From positions 1 through 38,518 of the forward strand of contig JAQTQO010000012.1 of the NCBI GenBank assembly GCA_028712155.1: a stretch of 38,518 nt of DNA, written 5' to 3'. The DNA is from Patescibacteria group bacterium (GTDB lineage: Bacteria > Patescibacteriota > Patescibacteriia > Buchananbacterales > GWA2-38-13). The notes beneath the pieces were generated by a model that saw nothing but the letters and a program-made list of their open reading frames with translations, did no database searches and was not told the origin of the DNA. Of the stretch, positions 1 to 9,027 are shown one piece after another; positions within the stretch are counted from its first letter, which is position 1; every line of letters starts with the position of its first letter. Position numbers and translations under genes: made by a program.

Positions 1-1
1 G

Positions 2-472
2 AGCATTTCCGGCGAGGTTTCCCTGATTGATACGCTCGGTACGGTGAGTTCCGGCGTGGTGAATTACGACACCAAAATTTCGTTTGATACGCAGGACACC
101 CGGGTCAAGCCGGGCATGAGCGTCACGGCCGTGATTATCACGGACGCCAAACCCGACGTGCTGCTCTTGCCCAATGCTGCGGTCAAAACCAGCGGTACGC
201 AGCGCTACGTCGAGGTCCTCGATAACCCGCAACCGGTATCCGGCAACGGTTCGGGCGGCACTACGGTGACGTCGGCGACCCCGCCGCGCCAGCAAGAGGT
301 GACCGTCGGTTCGGCCAACGATACCTCGACGGAAATTTCCAGCGGTTTGAAGGAAGGCGATTCCGTCGTCCTGCGAACGGCGGCCACGGGAGCTACGAGC
401 TCAACTACAACGACCGGGCGGAGTAGCGGCGGCTTTGGCATTCCGGGTCTCGGAGGCGGGCCGGGACGTTAA
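2..472 (+). CDS. HlyD/MacA-like periplasmic adaptor (membrane fusion protein), C-terminal part, truncated at the left edge
   Basis: The frame stays open to the left edge ([20 protein letters not shown]...). [13 protein letters not shown] and LLLPNAAVK are typical of MFP beta-barrel/MPD regions. It is followed directly by a MacB-type ATPase and permease. Confidence 0.8.
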   Translation, partial: SISGEVSLIDTLGTVSSGVVNYDTKISFDTQDTRVKPGMSVTAVIITDAKPDVLLLPNAAVKTSGTQRYVEVLDNPQPVSGNGSGGTTVTSATPPRQQEVTVGSANDTSTEISSGLKEGDSVVLRTAATGATSSTTTTGRSSGGFGIPGLGGGPGR

Positions 473-498
473 TCCCGGCACGGGAAATTTCCGTTCCT

Positions 499-1179
499 AT
501 GATTGAAGTGCATGATCTGAAAAAAACGTACGGCACGGGGGTGAACGAAACCCCGGCGCTCAAAGGTGTCACATTCAAGATTGCCGACGGCGAATTCGTC
601 GCCATCATGGGGCCGTCCGGATCGGGGAAATCAACGCTCATGCACATCTTGGGCGCGCTGGACCGCCCGACCTCGGGCACCTACCATCTCGATAACCAGG
701 ACGTATCCCAATTGTCCGAAAATGAGCTGGCCGACATCCGGAAAAATAAAATCGGTTTTGTCTTCCAATCCTACAATCTGCTGCCGCGTGCAACGGTCAT
801 CCGCAATGTGATGCTGCCGTTGATTTACGCCGGTGTGGCCGAAGACCAGCGCCGCGCCAAGGCGGAAGCCGCGTTACGGGCCGTCGCATTACCCGCAGAC
901 CGGTGGAACCACCTCTCCAACCAGCTGTCCGGCGGGCAAATGCAGCGCGTCGCGATCGCCCGGGCGCTCGTCAACGACCCCAAGCTCATCCTCGCGGATG
1001 AACCGACGGGCAATTTGGATACGCAGACCGGAGAAATCGTACTCTCGACGTTTCGGGAATTGAATCTGAAAGAGGGGCATACCATTGTCTTGATTACGCA
1101 CGAACGCGACGTGGCCGAACACGCCGACCGCATCATCCACGTCCGCGACGGCGTGGTGACCGAGGACGTGCGGAAATAA
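499..1179 (+). CDS. ABC transporter ATP-binding protein, MacB/LolD type
   Basis: Walker A GPSGSGKS, signature [15 protein letters not shown], Walker [14 protein letters not shown]-loop ITHE. Confidence 0.95.
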   Translation: MIEVHDLKKTYGTGVNETPALKGVTFKIADGEFVAIMGPSGSGKSTLMHILGALDRPTSGTYHLDNQDVSQLSENELADIRKNKIGFVFQSYNLLPRATVIRNVMLPLIYAGVAEDQRRAKAEAALRAVALPADRWNHLSNQLSGGQMQRVAIARALVNDPKLILADEPTGNLDTQTGEIVLSTFRELNLKEGHTIVLITHERDVAEHADRIIHVRDGVVTEDVRK

Positions 1180-1203
1180 TCTTTCGCCTAAGCATTCCAT
1201 CGT

Positions 1204-2427
1204 ATGAGAATTTCCGACTTGTTCAAAGAAACCTACGCGGCCATCACCGTGAACAAACTGCGCACGAGCTTGACGATTTTGGGCATTGTCATCGGTATTA
1301 GCTCGGTCATCACGCTGACATCGATCGGCCAAGGCACGCAGGCGTCAATTGAATCCCGCATCCAATCCATCGGCTCCAATCTCATTATCGTCATGCCGGG
1401 TTCTCAGCGCGGCATAGGAGTACAGGTGAGCGCCGGCCGCGGTTCCGCTCAATCGCTGACGCTCGCCGATGCCCAGGCGATCAGCAGCGAGTTGTCGGGC
1501 GTTTCCGCCGTCGCGCCGGAAGTATCGCGCCGCTATCAAGCCACCGCCCCGGGGAAGAATACCAACACGCAAGTCGTCGGCACGGTGGCCAATTACACGA
1601 GCGTCCGCAATGTCCAGGTAGCGCTTGGCTCATTTATCACCGACCAAAACATTGAAAGTGCCGCGAAGGTTGCGGTGTTGGGCCCGACCACGCGCGACGA
1701 CCTGTTCGGCGAAAATGCCGACCCGACCGGCCAGGATATCCGCATCAACAAGATGAATTTTAAGGTGATCGGCGTGACGGTGTCCAAAGGCGGCACCGGC
1801 TTCGGCAGCCAGGATGATGTCATCTACATTCCCATCTCCACCGCGCAGCGTTTTCTGTCCGGCAATGAAAACGTCTCCGATATCTATGTTGAAGCGCAGG
1901 ACCAGAGCACGATGTCGGATTTGCAGCAGCAGATCACCGACCTGCTGCTTTCCCGGCACAACATCTCGAACCCGCAGCTGGCGGACTTCAGTACGCTCAA
2001 CCAGGCCGACCTCGTGGCCACGGCCACGGCGGTGACCAGTACGCTCACCATCCTGCTGGGCGCGATCGCCGGCATTTCGCTTTTGGTCGGCGGCATCGGC
2101 ATCATGAACATGATGCTCACGTCGGTGACGGAACGGACGCGAGAGATCGGCCTGCGCAAGGCGATCGGCGCCAAACGGACCGACATCAGCACCCAGTTTT
2201 TAGCCGAAGCCGTCACGCTGACGTTTCTGGGCGGCGTATTCGGCATTGCGGTCGGATGGGGAGCTTCATTCATCATCACAAAATTTTTCAGCGTGGCGAC
2301 CGACATTTCCCTCAACTCGATCCTGCTGGCGTTCGGCGTGTCGGCCGGAATCGGCATCATCTTCGGGTTCTACCCGGCCCAGCGGGCGGCCAAACTGAAT
2401 CCCATCGAAGCGTTGCGCTTTGAGTAA
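1204..2427 (+). CDS. ABC transporter permease, MacB/FtsX type
   Basis: N-terminal TM followed by a MacB_PCD-like periplasmic domain; C-terminal FtsX region (GIGIMNMMLTSVTERTREIGLRKAIGAKRTDI). Confidence 0.93.
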   Translation: MRISDLFKETYAAITVNKLRTSLTILGIVIGISSVITLTSIGQGTQASIESRIQSIGSNLIIVMPGSQRGIGVQVSAGRGSAQSLTLADAQAISSELSGVSAVAPEVSRRYQATAPGKNTNTQVVGTVANYTSVRNVQVALGSFITDQNIESAAKVAVLGPTTRDDLFGENADPTGQDIRINKMNFKVIGVTVSKGGTGFGSQDDVIYIPISTAQRFLSGNENVSDIYVEAQDQSTMSDLQQQITDLLLSRHNISNPQLADFSTLNQADLVATATAVTSTLTILLGAIAGISLLVGGIGIMNMMLTSVTERTREIGLRKAIGAKRTDISTQFLAEAVTLTFLGGVFGIAVGWGASFIITKFFSVATDISLNSILLAFGVSAGIGIIFGFYPAQRAAKLNPIEALRFE

Positions 2428-2442
2428 TTAACTTCATACACT

Positions 2443-2907
2443 ATGCAGAAAACAATCATTATGGTCGTGGCGGTGCTGGTGGTCGGGGGCGGTGCGTTTT
2501 ACGGCGGCATGCTCTACGGGAAAAGCACGGCAGCGGCCGGCCGCGGGAACGGATTGGGGCAGTTCCAGAATCTTACGCCGGAGCAGCGGCAGCAGCGCCT
2601 GCAGCAGTTCGGGCAGGGCGGCGGGGCAGGCCGAAACGGCGGCGGTTTTACCGGCGGCAGCATCCTGAGCAAAGACGATAAAAGCATCACGGTAAAACTA
2701 CCGGACGGCGGGTCGAAGATAATTTTCTTCTCTTCTTCCACCACGATCGGAAAAACCGCCACGGGTACGCAAAGTGACCTCGCGGTGGGGGAAAACGTAA
2801 CGATCAACGGCACGCCTAACAGCGACGGCAGCATTACGGCGCAGTCCATCCAAATCCGGCCGGCCGGTCAGCAACCGCCGCAACCCCGGCCGCAGGCGAC
2901 CCCGTAA
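2443..2907 (+). CDS. Small secreted/anchored protein, possibly DUF5666-like
   Basis: N-terminal hydrophobic anchor, low-complexity Q/G region, then a beta-rich domain (GSILSKDDKSITVKLPDGGSKIIFFSSSTTI...GENVTINGTPNSDGSITAQSIQI). Co-directional with the ABC genes. Confidence 0.7.
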   Translation: MQKTIIMVVAVLVVGGGAFYGGMLYGKSTAAAGRGNGLGQFQNLTPEQRQQRLQQFGQGGGAGRNGGGFTGGSILSKDDKSITVKLPDGGSKIIFFSSSTTIGKTATGTQSDLAVGENVTINGTPNSDGSITAQSIQIRPAGQQPPQPRPQATP

Positions 2908-2936
2908 CTGGCCGCGCCGTAGCGCCGTCACCATTT

Positions 2937-2967
2937 AAAAAAAACGCGGGTACCCCCGCGTTTTTTT
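2937..2967 (+). terminator. Rho-independent terminator of the MacAB-like operon
   Basis: AAAAAAAACGCGGG-TACC-CCCGCGTTTTTTT, 30 nt after the last stop codon. Confidence 0.9.
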
Positions 2968-3013
2968 GACCGGCGCAGATTTGCGTGATCCCGAAACGGA
3001 TTTTCCCGAACCG

Positions 3014-3505
3014 TTAGGGTTTGGCGACGTACCACACGTTATTGATGCCTTCACCCAACGTATCGCCGGCTTTCAAATCATTGAGATAGTAGTACAACGG
3101 TTGGTTGTTGTAGGTAACCTGCTTGGTGCCGTCGGAGCGGGTGATGGTTCCCAGCGTACCTGTGACGCCCGTTCCCGCCACGACATTGCCGTTGTCCGTA
3201 AGCGGCGGCCAAATGACCAGGCATTGGCCGGAGCAATTGCTGACGCCCGGCGTATCATTTTTGAATACGTACAGGGTCATGCCGTTTACCACCAAAAACG
3301 TGCCCAGGGTCTGGTTTTGGCCGGTCCTGATGGTCACGCTTGCCGCGCCGGGTTGATTCGTGTTGGCATTAATCGGCGGGGTATTCGTATTGGTGTTCGT
3401 GGTGCTGGCGGGCACACTCTGGCAGCCGGTCAAAATCAGGAGTGCGCCGAATGCCGCTACGGTATACGCCATCGGGCCAACGGATTTTCGAGCTGACTGT
3501 GACAT
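3014..3505 (-). CDS. Lipoprotein with secreted repeat of unknown function (PF03640/COG4315 type)
   Basis: Signal peptide with lipobox LLILTGC; GMTLYVFKNDTPGVSNCSGQCLVIWPPL and YNNQPLYYYLNDLKAGDTLGEGINNVWYVAKP match the family. Confidence 0.85.
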   Translation of the reverse strand: MSQSARKSVGPMAYTVAAFGALLILTGCQSVPASTTNTNTNTPPINANTNQPGAASVTIRTGQNQTLGTFLVVNGMTLYVFKNDTPGVSNCSGQCLVIWPPLTDNGNVVAGTGVTGTLGTITRSDGTKQVTYNNQPLYYYLNDLKAGDTLGEGINNVWYVAKP

Positions 3506-3763
3506 ACGTTTTAGACTTGTTAGTTAGTTGCTATCGAAGAGTAGGATGAAGCCGCAACCAAACTGCCATGAGCCTAAGAATCCGGCCGCAGCCAATTAAT
3601 ATTCGAACCATTCGATCAGGTACTCAAAATATCTTTTTACGTATTTCAGCAGTCGCATAGGTAAGTATGAACTTTATGGTGCTTATGATGTAGGTGTATC
3701 ACAGAGTTATGAACATAAGATTAAGCCGCCCCCCCTCGTTCGATTCCCGTCGTGGGCCGGACA

Positions 3764-3803
3764 AAATAAAACACCCTCCCAAAACGGGAGAGTATTTTAT
3801 TTA
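3764..3803 (-). terminator. Probable terminator downstream of tRNA-Glu
   Basis: AAATAAAACACCCTCCC-AAAA-CGGGAGAGTATTTTATTT imperfect hairpin directly 3' of the tRNA on the minus strand. Confidence 0.6.
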
Positions 3804-3873
3804 GCCCCACCGGGAATCGAACCCGGGTTCCCACATTGAAAGCGTGGTGTCCTAGCCACTAGACGATGGGGCC
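3802..3873 (-). tRNA. tRNA-Glu (anticodon UUC)
   Basis: Minus strand GGCCCCATCGTCTAGTGGCTAGGACACCACGCTTTCAATGTGGGAACCCGGGTTCGATTCCCGGTGGGGCTA folds as a cloverleaf with anticodon loop CTTTCAA. CCA is not encoded. Confidence 0.95.
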
Positions 3874-3891
3874 GCGCGAGGTCGGAACCTA

Positions 3892-3922
3892 AAGCACGTA
3901 GCGGAAACTCCGCTACGTGCTT
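3892..3922. terminator. 14-bp perfect hairpin between the FN3/LamG gene stop and tRNA-Glu
   Basis: AAGCACGTAGCGGA-AAC-TCCGCTACGTGCTT. Only a short T run (TTT) follows on the minus strand, so the terminator role is uncertain. Confidence 0.5.
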
Positions 3923-3952
3923 ATGGTAAGCTATACGATTATCAGTGTCAAT

Positions 3953-6256
3953 CTACTGGACGGGTTCTCCCATCGGATAGAAATCGAGGTGGGTGCGACT
4001 GACCGTTGCCACGTGCGGTCGCGGCAGAGCCAGGGCGTCGAAAGCGGCATCACTGGAGATTGGCCGCTTCTTGCCGTCGTCGAGCAGGTAGATCTGGGAT
4101 TCGTCATCCGCCTTAATCAGTTGAACATTCGGGTAGTTTGCCAAGTCGATTTCATTGATGGTTATGATGTTCCCCCAGAAGTTGCCCGGGTACGACACAA
4201 AGACGGTGGGCGATGGGATGGCCAGTTTCAGCCATTCGCGTTGCGGCCGCAGGTAGAGGTAGTAGATGGCCGGATCGGACGGCGTGCGCACCAGCCGCGC
4301 GTCGGGGATCTTTTCGAGGACTTCGGGCTTGACCACGCGCACGTCCGACCAGCGGTAACCGTAGGCGGCAAACGAACTGGGCCCCGAGATGATATGCTTC
4401 TGCCCGTTCATGATGGCGTAGACATCGGGTTGACCCTCGGCTTTCAGCAGAGCGCTCGCCTGGGTGTACTGAAGTGTGGAAGCACCGAGAACCTGGCCGC
4501 CACTCGAAGCGGGCGTTGGTGTCGGCGTCACCGTACCGCGTTGCGGAATGTACCGACCGATGCCGCGGGAGTAGATGTCCTTGATCTCATTTTCACTCAG
4601 GACGCGGCCGAAGATCGCCACTTCATCAATGTACGAACCCGCACCGCCCGCTTGCGCGCTGCCGATATTGAACCGATTATCGATGTCGAACGGAATTCCG
4701 CCGAGCGTGCTATCGGAAAAATCGTAGTTTTTCATCGCCTGCACGCCGGCGTGGCTGGCGTTGTAGTACAATCGCACGCGGCCGTCGTAGTATTGCCAGG
4801 TGGCAGCCACAAATTGCCATTGGTCTTTTTTGACGTAGTCGCTGGTAACAAATTGCAGCAAGGTATTGCCGGTGTCTTTTACGCCGAATGCGAACATGTT
4901 GCTCGTGTTGAGCGGCGCCCACCGGTCGCTGGTAATTTTGCCGAACTTCGCGATGGTCAGTTTCGGATCATACGACGTCTGCGAATTGTTCACGAGGAAC
5001 AGCGGGTGCCACTGGTTATCGTTGGGATTGAACGTCGGCTTGTACCAGAATGTGATCGTCCCCTGGGAAAACAGGAGGTTGTTATCGGCGTCAAAGTTGA
5101 GGTAGGAGCCGTTGGTAAGATCCACCGCGCCTCCCCGGACGCCGCCTTTTCCGCCGCTCAGGGCGGGGACGCCGAAAATCCCCGCGGTAGAATCGCCCAA
5201 CGAGAAATCGGCATCCAAACTGTGGTCAAAGCTGGCGTAGAACATCAGATCCTGCTCGGTGCTGACGCCCAGGACTTGGCCGCTCGGCAGCGGCGTCGTG
5301 TAGCCGCCGCGCGTGGTGAACGAAAAGACGGGCGACGTGACGCTTTGCCGGAAAATGTCCGCCGACCGGACTTGGAAGTAGTACGTGGTAGCCGGCTGCA
5401 GGTTGACGAGTTTCGCTGCATGGGTGAAATCCCGGGGCGGGGGGGACTTTACCGTCATGCCTAATCCGCTGGTGGTGCCCCAGAATACCACGCCGTCGGC
5501 CAGGGTGGTGGTGCGCCAAGAAATTTCCGCGCTGGTGTCGGTGATGGCCGAGTCATTGGCAGAAACCGGCCGGATATTCACCAGCTGCAGCGGCGCGATG
5601 GTTTCGCTGCTGCTGATGGTGCGGAACGTATAATCTTCGGAAATGCCGACGTTGCCGCCGTCATCTTTCGACTTCACCTGAAAATGGTAGGTCGTGAGGG
5701 GTTGCAGCCCGCTGATAATGATGTCATGCGCGGTCACCCACGCGCCTTCACGCGCCTGCATGGTATATTTCGTCGTCGGTCCGTAGAGCACCTGGCTGTC
5801 GGACGCCTCATTCGTGAGCCATTGGACCACGACGGAATTCGGCCCCTGGAACGGAATCGCGATGTCCGTCACGATCGGTACGTCGCGGTCAACGGCCTTG
5901 GCCGTAGTAAACGTCTGGTCAAAACTTCTCACCTCTTGCGCTGCCGTGCTTGAGACGACGCGGAAGTGGTACACAGTATCTGCCTTCAGGTTGTCCAGCG
6001 TAATCGAGTGACTCGTGCGCGATTCGCCTTCAAATCCGTAGCGCGAGCCGTAAGAGGTATTCAAACCAAACCATACCTCTCCGCTGGACGGGTAGTTCGT
6101 GGTCCACTCGATAATGGCTTTTTCATCGGAAACCGCGCTCACTCTGAGGTTAGCAATAATGAGCGGATCTTGCGCCAAGGTGTAACCGGTAGGCGCAATG
6201 AGTCCCAGTACCAATAAGGTGGCTACCAGGAATTTTCCGAAGCTTTTATTGCGCAT
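3953..6256 (-). CDS. Large secreted protein with FN3-like repeats, LamG/concanavalin A-like domain and C-terminal repeats
   Basis: Signal peptide MRNKSFGKFLVATLLVLGLIAPTGYTLAQD; several FN3-like units (TVYHFRVVS, TTYHFQVKS, TTYYFQVRS); LamG-like region (TITFWYKPTF...GRVRLYYN...YIDEVAIFGRVLSENEI). Start chosen at 6256 because the ORF-track start (6313) lies upstream of a good -10 box. Confidence 0.85.
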   Translation of the reverse strand: MRNKSFGKFLVATLLVLGLIAPTGYTLAQDPLIIANLRVSAVSDEKAIIEWTTNYPSSGEVWFGLNTSYGSRYGFEGESRTSHSITLDNLKADTVYHFRVVSSTAAQEVRSFDQTFTTAKAVDRDVPIVTDIAIPFQGPNSVVVQWLTNEASDSQVLYGPTTKYTMQAREGAWVTAHDIIISGLQPLTTYHFQVKSKDDGGNVGISEDYTFRTISSSETIAPLQLVNIRPVSANDSAITDTSAEISWRTTTLADGVVFWGTTSGLGMTVKSPPPRDFTHAAKLVNLQPATTYYFQVRSADIFRQSVTSPVFSFTTRGGYTTPLPSGQVLGVSTEQDLMFYASFDHSLDADFSLGDSTAGIFGVPALSGGKGGVRGGAVDLTNGSYLNFDADNNLLFSQGTITFWYKPTFNPNDNQWHPLFLVNNSQTSYDPKLTIAKFGKITSDRWAPLNTSNMFAFGVKDTGNTLLQFVTSDYVKKDQWQFVAATWQYYDGRVRLYYNASHAGVQAMKNYDFSDSTLGGIPFDIDNRFNIGSAQAGGAGSYIDEVAIFGRVLSENEIKDIYSRGIGRYIPQRGTVTPTPTPASSGGQVLGASTLQYTQASALLKAEGQPDVYAIMNGQKHIISGPSSFAAYGYRWSDVRVVKPEVLEKIPDARLVRTPSDPAIYYLYLRPQREWLKLAIPSPTVFVSYPGNFWGNIITINEIDLANYPNVQLIKADDESQIYLLDDGKKRPISSDAAFDALALPRPHVATVSRTHLDFYPMGEPVQ

Positions 6257-6303
6257 ATACATTAAAAATTTAGCTAAAATCAAATAAATTATACCGATTT
6301 TTA

Positions 6304-6332
6304 ATACTATCACATCTTAATTATTTTGTCAA
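6304..6332 (-). promoter_or_regulatory. Sigma70-like promoter for the FN3/LamG gene
   Basis: TTGACA-N17-TAGTAT on the minus strand. Confidence 0.7.
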
Positions 6333-6495
6333 TATTTTAGGGAAAATTCATCATCAAGAATGGATAACATTAAATGTCTAGGAATCCATAGCTTTTGCAT
6401 AATTCCAGGCGAATAGTTGGGTATGCCGTCACGAAATTATCATGGGACATGCATAATTTCATCATACCTGCTCTCATGGCAGCATGAAAAATATG

Positions 6496-6532
6496 AAAAA
6501 AAATGACTGCCGAGTAACGAGTACCGGCAGTC
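6496..6532 (-). terminator. Rho-independent terminator
   Basis: Minus strand GACTGCCG-GTACTCGTTACT-CGGCAGTC followed by ATTTTTTTT. Confidence 0.85.
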
Positions 6533-6556
6533 GGTGACTGAGGTCTTCCATCGTGC

Positions 6557-6718
6557 CTAGCGCAGCACCGGCTTCCCTTGCAGTCCGCGCGGGATTTTCC
6601 TCTTGCAGAAAGGGCAAAAATTTCCGTGGTGGAATTTTACCCCGTGACCGGGACAGTTTGCCATGCGTTTCACCCAGGTGGCGAAACGGTTGGCAAGTAT
6701 GCGCAACGCTTGTTTCAT
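6557..6718 (-). CDS. Small (53 aa) putative zinc-ribbon-like protein
   Basis: Hand translation MKQALRILANRFATWVKRMANCPGHGVKFHHGNFCPFCKRKIPRGLQGKPVLR; RBS-like GAGGTGGAGC before ATG; promoter and terminator frame the ORF. Not in the supplied ORF list. Confidence 0.7.
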   Translation of the reverse strand: MKQALRILANRFATWVKRMANCPGHGVKFHHGNFCPFCKRKIPRGLQGKPVLR

Positions 6719-6769
6719 GCTCCACCTCAGTGATTGGATTTTCAGACACAGTAAAGAGCGTTGTATCGT

Positions 6770-6798
6770 TGTATACCATAAAAATTTTTATTTGTCAA
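6770..6798 (-). promoter_or_regulatory. Sigma70-like promoter for the 53-aa ORF
   Basis: TTGACA-N17-TATACA on the minus strand. Confidence 0.75.
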
Positions 6799-6839
6799 CG
6801 GTCGGACAGAAACGCGGGCATTCTGCGATATTTCTCCGT

Positions 6840-6868
6840 TTGTCAGATATCGCCAGGCCTACTATAAT
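6840..6868 (+). promoter_or_regulatory. Sigma70-like promoter upstream of the 77-aa ORF and VanW gene
   Basis: TTGTCA-N17-TATAAT; the -10 box ends 8 nt before the ATG. Confidence 0.75.
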
Positions 6869-6876
6869 GACGTGGT

Positions 6877-7110
6877 ATGGCGCAAACCCCGCATCCGCAT
6901 GGCGTTGCTATGGCAACGATCGTCGAATTCACCGATACGCACGCCATCGCCGCGGACGAGCGCGGCGCACGCTGGCAAGTACCGCGCGCCGAGCTGCCCG
7001 GCGGCGTGAATGTGGGCGACCGGATAACCCTGTGCGCGTTCGCCGGAACGATTGCCCAGCGCGAAGAGCTTGCGCGCACCATCCTCAACCAGTTGTTGGG
7101 TGGGACGTAG
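6877..7110 (+). CDS. Small hypothetical protein (77 aa)
   Basis: Clean ORF between a promoter and the VanW gene, same strand, 24-nt gap: MAQTPHPHGVAMATIVEFTDTHAIAADERGARWQVPRAELPGGVNVGDRITLCAF... Confidence 0.65.
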   Translation: MAQTPHPHGVAMATIVEFTDTHAIAADERGARWQVPRAELPGGVNVGDRITLCAFAGTIAQREELARTILNQLLGGT

Positions 7111-7134
7111 ATTATTTTTCATCAGCGCTACGAT

Positions 7135-9015
7135 ATGACTTTGCGGGCATCTGTATCGTCTTCCCGGACCCAGCGCGCGCGCACACACCGGGGCGTGCGC
7201 TATGCGCGTTGGTTTGTCCTGGCCTGCATCGTGTGCGCGAGCGCGTTGGTCGCCGGAGTGCTGGGCGCTTACCAATGGCAATACCGCGGGCGGGTGTATC
7301 CGGGAGTGTCGGTTGCCGGGTTGGTGGCCGACGGCCTGACGCCGGCACAGCTGAATACGCTGCTGGTTTCCCGCCGCGATGCGCTGTTGCAATCGGGGCT
7401 GTGGCTGGATATCGGCGGTGAGATGATCAATCTTCCGCTGGAGATTACGTCGTCCGATCCCGACCTGGCGCGCGTGCCGGTCGAGTATGATGTTACCGCA
7501 GCCGTCAACGCGGCGTACCGCGTGGGCCGCGGGGGGACGCTCTGGTCGCAGCTCGTTGAACCGATGCGGTTGCGCTGGATCAGCCAGGAAATCGCCGTGC
7601 CGCCGACGATGGATGAATCGGCGATCCGGGAGCTGCTGTATGCGGTGCTGGGGAACCGCGAAACGCCGCCGCTGGCCGCCGCCCTGGAAATCAATGCGTT
7701 GGGAACGGTTCGGGTACTGCCGGAACGCGACGGTTCAGTGTTCGATTACGATGCCGCCGTTACCGAGGTCAAGCGCCGGCTCGCCGATCTGGATACGTCG
7801 CCGATTCCGCTGCGCATGACGGCGGTACCCGCGCCGATCCGCGTCACGGAGACCGAAGCGGCATTCGCTCAGGCGCAGATGCTCGTCGGTACCACCACGC
7901 CGGCGTTCACTTTCAAGGATCGCCGGTGGAATGTGGACGCGGCCACGTTCCAAGGATGGCTGGAGTTTCAGCGCAGCGCCGATCCGCCCGCGGCCGGCCA
8001 ATCGCCCGTTGTTCTCGGGTTCAATGCCGCAGCCGTCGCCGGATTTCTCGCCCCGATTGCCGCCGAGGTTGATGTTGCCCCCCAGGATGCGAAGTTGCGT
8101 TTGGAGAATGGCAAGGTGGTGGAGTTTCAGGTCAGCCGTGACGGCATCGCATTGGATATTCCCTCAACGACGCAGCGGATGGCCGAGGTCTTGCTGGGAC
8201 AAGGGGGAAATGTTATTCCGCTCGCGGTAACGGTGGCACCGGCCAAGATCGCCACCGGCGACGTCAATGATCTGGGCATCCGCGAGCTGCTCGGCGTGGG
8301 CACGTCGAACGCCGCAGGCAGCCCGAAGAATCGCTGGCACAACATCCGCATCGGCGTCAACACGCTCAACGGCATTCTGATCGCGCCCGGTGAAGAATTT
8401 TCATTGATCAAGGCGCTCGGTGAAGTGGACAAGGAGCACGGCTACCTGGCCGAGTTGGTCATCAAAGGTGACCGCACCGTGCCGGAGTTTGGCGGCGGGC
8501 TGTGTCAGATCGGCACAACGGTATTCCGGGTGGCGCTGCACTCCGGCCTCCCCATTACCGAGCGACAGAATCATTCGTTCCGCATCCGCTACTATAATCC
8601 CGCGGGAATGGATGCGACGATCTATGACCCCAAGCCGGATTTCCGTTTCCTCAACGATACCGGTCACTCCATCCTGTTCCTTGCCGAAATTAAAGGTGAT
8701 GATCTCGTGTTCAGTTTCTACGGCACCAATGACGGCCGCATCATCGAGGTGCCCGAAAAGGCCACCATCTTGAGCAGCATTTCGTCGGGCCCGGTCCGTT
8801 ACATTGAAACCGACGAACTCAAGCCCGGTGAAAAGAGACTGGTGGAGAAACCCGCGCCAGGCGGCAGCACGGTGTTTGACTACAAGGTGACGTACCCGGA
8901 CGGCCACGTGAACGAGCAGGAGTTCAAGAGTTTCTACCGGCCGTGGCCGGAGACGTGGCTGGTGGGTAAAACGCCGAGCAGCACGGATGCAACGATTCCG
9001 CCGGCCTCGTCCTAA
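7135..9015 (+). CDS. VanW family protein with N-terminal TM and YoaR-like putative peptidoglycan-binding region
   Basis: GEEFSLIKALGEVDKEHGY...GGGLCQIGTTVFRVALHSGLPITERQNHSFRIRYYNPAGMDATIYDPKPDFRFLNDT is diagnostic of VanW. Confidence 0.93.
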   Translation: MTLRASVSSSRTQRARTHRGVRYARWFVLACIVCASALVAGVLGAYQWQYRGRVYPGVSVAGLVADGLTPAQLNTLLVSRRDALLQSGLWLDIGGEMINLPLEITSSDPDLARVPVEYDVTAAVNAAYRVGRGGTLWSQLVEPMRLRWISQEIAVPPTMDESAIRELLYAVLGNRETPPLAAALEINALGTVRVLPERDGSVFDYDAAVTEVKRRLADLDTSPIPLRMTAVPAPIRVTETEAAFAQAQMLVGTTTPAFTFKDRRWNVDAATFQGWLEFQRSADPPAAGQSPVVLGFNAAAVAGFLAPIAAEVDVAPQDAKLRLENGKVVEFQVSRDGIALDIPSTTQRMAEVLLGQGGNVIPLAVTVAPAKIATGDVNDLGIRELLGVGTSNAAGSPKNRWHNIRIGVNTLNGILIAPGEEFSLIKALGEVDKEHGYLAELVIKGDRTVPEFGGGLCQIGTTVFRVALHSGLPITERQNHSFRIRYYNPAGMDATIYDPKPDFRFLNDTGHSILFLAEIKGDDLVFSFYGTNDGRIIEVPEKATILSSISSGPVRYIETDELKPGEKRLVEKPAPGGSTVFDYKVTYPDGHVNEQEFKSFYRPWPETWLVGKTPSSTDATIPPASS

Positions 9016-9027
9016 ATTTTTGGCAAC

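Noticed and set aside
3917-5464. 515-aa plus-strand ORF opposite the FN3/LamG gene
   Set aside because: Antisense to a well-supported gene with signal peptide and domains; its composition is typical of high-GC shadow ORFs.
6474-6867. 101-aa (-) and 104-aa (+) ORFs over the micro-gene
   Set aside because: They cross the terminator and promoter; the 53-aa frame with SD, promoter and terminator explains the region better.
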